From CAVPLU01 sp964601325 (GTDB taxonomy: Archaea; Thermoproteota; Bathyarchaeia; 40CM-2-53-6), in NCBI GenBank assembly GCA_964601325.1, contig CAZRNA010000051.1:1-13118 (forward strand): DNA of 13,118 nucleotides, given 5' to 3'. The position numbers were made by a program, and so were the translations under genes. The notes under the pieces were generated by a model. It ran no database searches. It was not told the DNA's origin and saw only the letters and a list, made by a program, of their open reading frames with translations. Positions 12,674 to 13,118 of the stretch are shown here, one piece after another. Each line of letters begins with the position of its first letter. The first letter of the stretch is position 1.

Positions 12674-13118
12674 ATGCCCGAAGTTACGAAAGAGCAGTTG
12701 CTTGAGAAGGCGAAGAAGCCCGCAAAGGATGCGATGCGTCTTCACCCGTTCTACAGGGGCAAGGTGCAAACCGCCCCGAGATGTGTGATTCGCGATTTCA
12801 ACGATTTTGCAATATGGTACACGCCAGGTGTAGCTGAACCCTGTCGAGCTATCCAGAAGGATCCGAAGCTCGTCTATGAGTACACGAGCAAATGGAACAC
12901 CGTAGCCGTCGTGAGCGACGGAACCAGAGTATTGGGCCTCGGAGACATAGGCCCGAAGGCCGGATTGCCCGTCATGGAGGGGAAGGCGCTTCTGTTCAAG
13001 TACCTTGGAGGCGTCGATGCGGTCCCCATTTGCCTCGATACGAAGAATCCTGACGAGATAATGACGGCCGTGAAATGGATGCAACCCTCCTTCGGAGGCA
13101 TCAACCTGGAAGACATCT
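12674..13118 (+). CDS. NAD(P)-dependent malic enzyme, N-terminal part (runs off window)
   Basis: Oxidatively decarboxylates malate to pyruvate, linking the dicarboxylate pool to pyruvate; cytoplasmic. The visible 148 codons contain LHPFYRGKVQ, WYTPGVAEPCRAI (about 48-60, with the conserved Tyr-Thr-Pro), VSDGTRVLGLGDIG (about 80-93), LPVMEGKALLFKYLGGVDAVP (split as LPVMEGKALLF and KYLGGVDAVP, about 98-118, with the catalytic Lys region) and PSFGGINLEDI at the window edge. This is the small bacterial/archaeal malic enzyme type (MaeB-like). The NAD-binding domain lies beyond 13118. ATG 12674 was chosen because the frame is open from there and a TATA box sits about 30 bp upstream; ATG 12667 is in another frame. 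Metabolically it neighbours the 2-oxoacid oxidoreductase operon but has its own promoter. Confidence 0.93.
   Translation, partial: MPEVTKEQLLEKAKKPAKDAMRLHPFYRGKVQTAPRCVIRDFNDFAIWYTPGVAEPCRAIQKDPKLVYEYTSKWNTVAVVSDGTRVLGLGDIGPKAGLPVMEGKALLFKYLGGVDAVPICLDTKNPDEIMTAVKWMQPSFGGINLEDI

Overview
The window looks like chromosomal DNA from an archaeon of the TACK/Thermoproteota side, possibly a Bathyarchaeia or deep Nitrososphaeria-type lineage. This placement is inference. The evidence is: archaeal-style TATA boxes 25-35 bp before starts, near-leaderless genes, tRNAs packed with bulge-helix-bulge (BHB) introns, a tRNA-splicing endonuclease paralogue that appears non-catalytic (as in heterotetrameric TACK enzymes), an AbrB-PhoU protein, and a four-subunit 2-oxoacid:ferredoxin oxidoreductase. 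No mobile element, CRISPR array or integration scar was seen.

Layout. 1-59: no gene seen. 60-213 (-) and 333-502 (+): a divergent pair of tRNA genes, tRNA-Leu(UAA) with three introns and tRNA-Arg(CCU) with four. They share a 119-bp spacer with one TATA box for each. 512-891: no protein gene seen, but 579-696 can fold into an unusually compact multibranched structure (candidate RNA). 892-2211 (-): hisS. 2346-2870 (+): small membrane protein ending in a zinc ribbon. 2961-3500 (-): EndA-family splicing endonuclease subunit. 3567-4634 (+): mtnA. 4650-5702 (-): AbrB-PhoU regulator. 5895-9594 (-): [NiFe]-hydrogenase maturation genes hypF-hypC-hypD. 9857-12569 (+): four-gene ferredoxin-dependent oxidoreductase operon (delta, alpha, beta, gamma). 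12674-window end (+): 5' part of a malic enzyme gene.

How the genes fit together. One theme is RNA: heavily interrupted tRNAs at unusual positions, a splicing-endonuclease subunit that has lost two of three catalytic residues, and an aminoacyl-tRNA synthetase. The other theme is anaerobic carbon and hydrogen metabolism: cofactor assembly for a [NiFe] hydrogenase (HypF, HypC and HypD, with HypA/B/E elsewhere), a ferredoxin-reducing 2-oxoacid oxidoreductase, and malic enzyme. Reduced ferredoxin from the oxidoreductase could feed the hydrogenase, but no hydrogenase structural gene is visible.

The strongest observation is the tRNA pair. After removing seven introns, each with a BHB-type fold found by hand, both yield complete cloverleaves. 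Three intron positions (15/16, 30/31, 37/38) are the same in both genes, and tRNA-Arg has a fourth at 45/46. Other points worth attention are the hypF 5' end, which reads as acylphosphatase upstream of any usable start codon behind an in-frame TGA, and several inverted repeats in divergent promoter regions.
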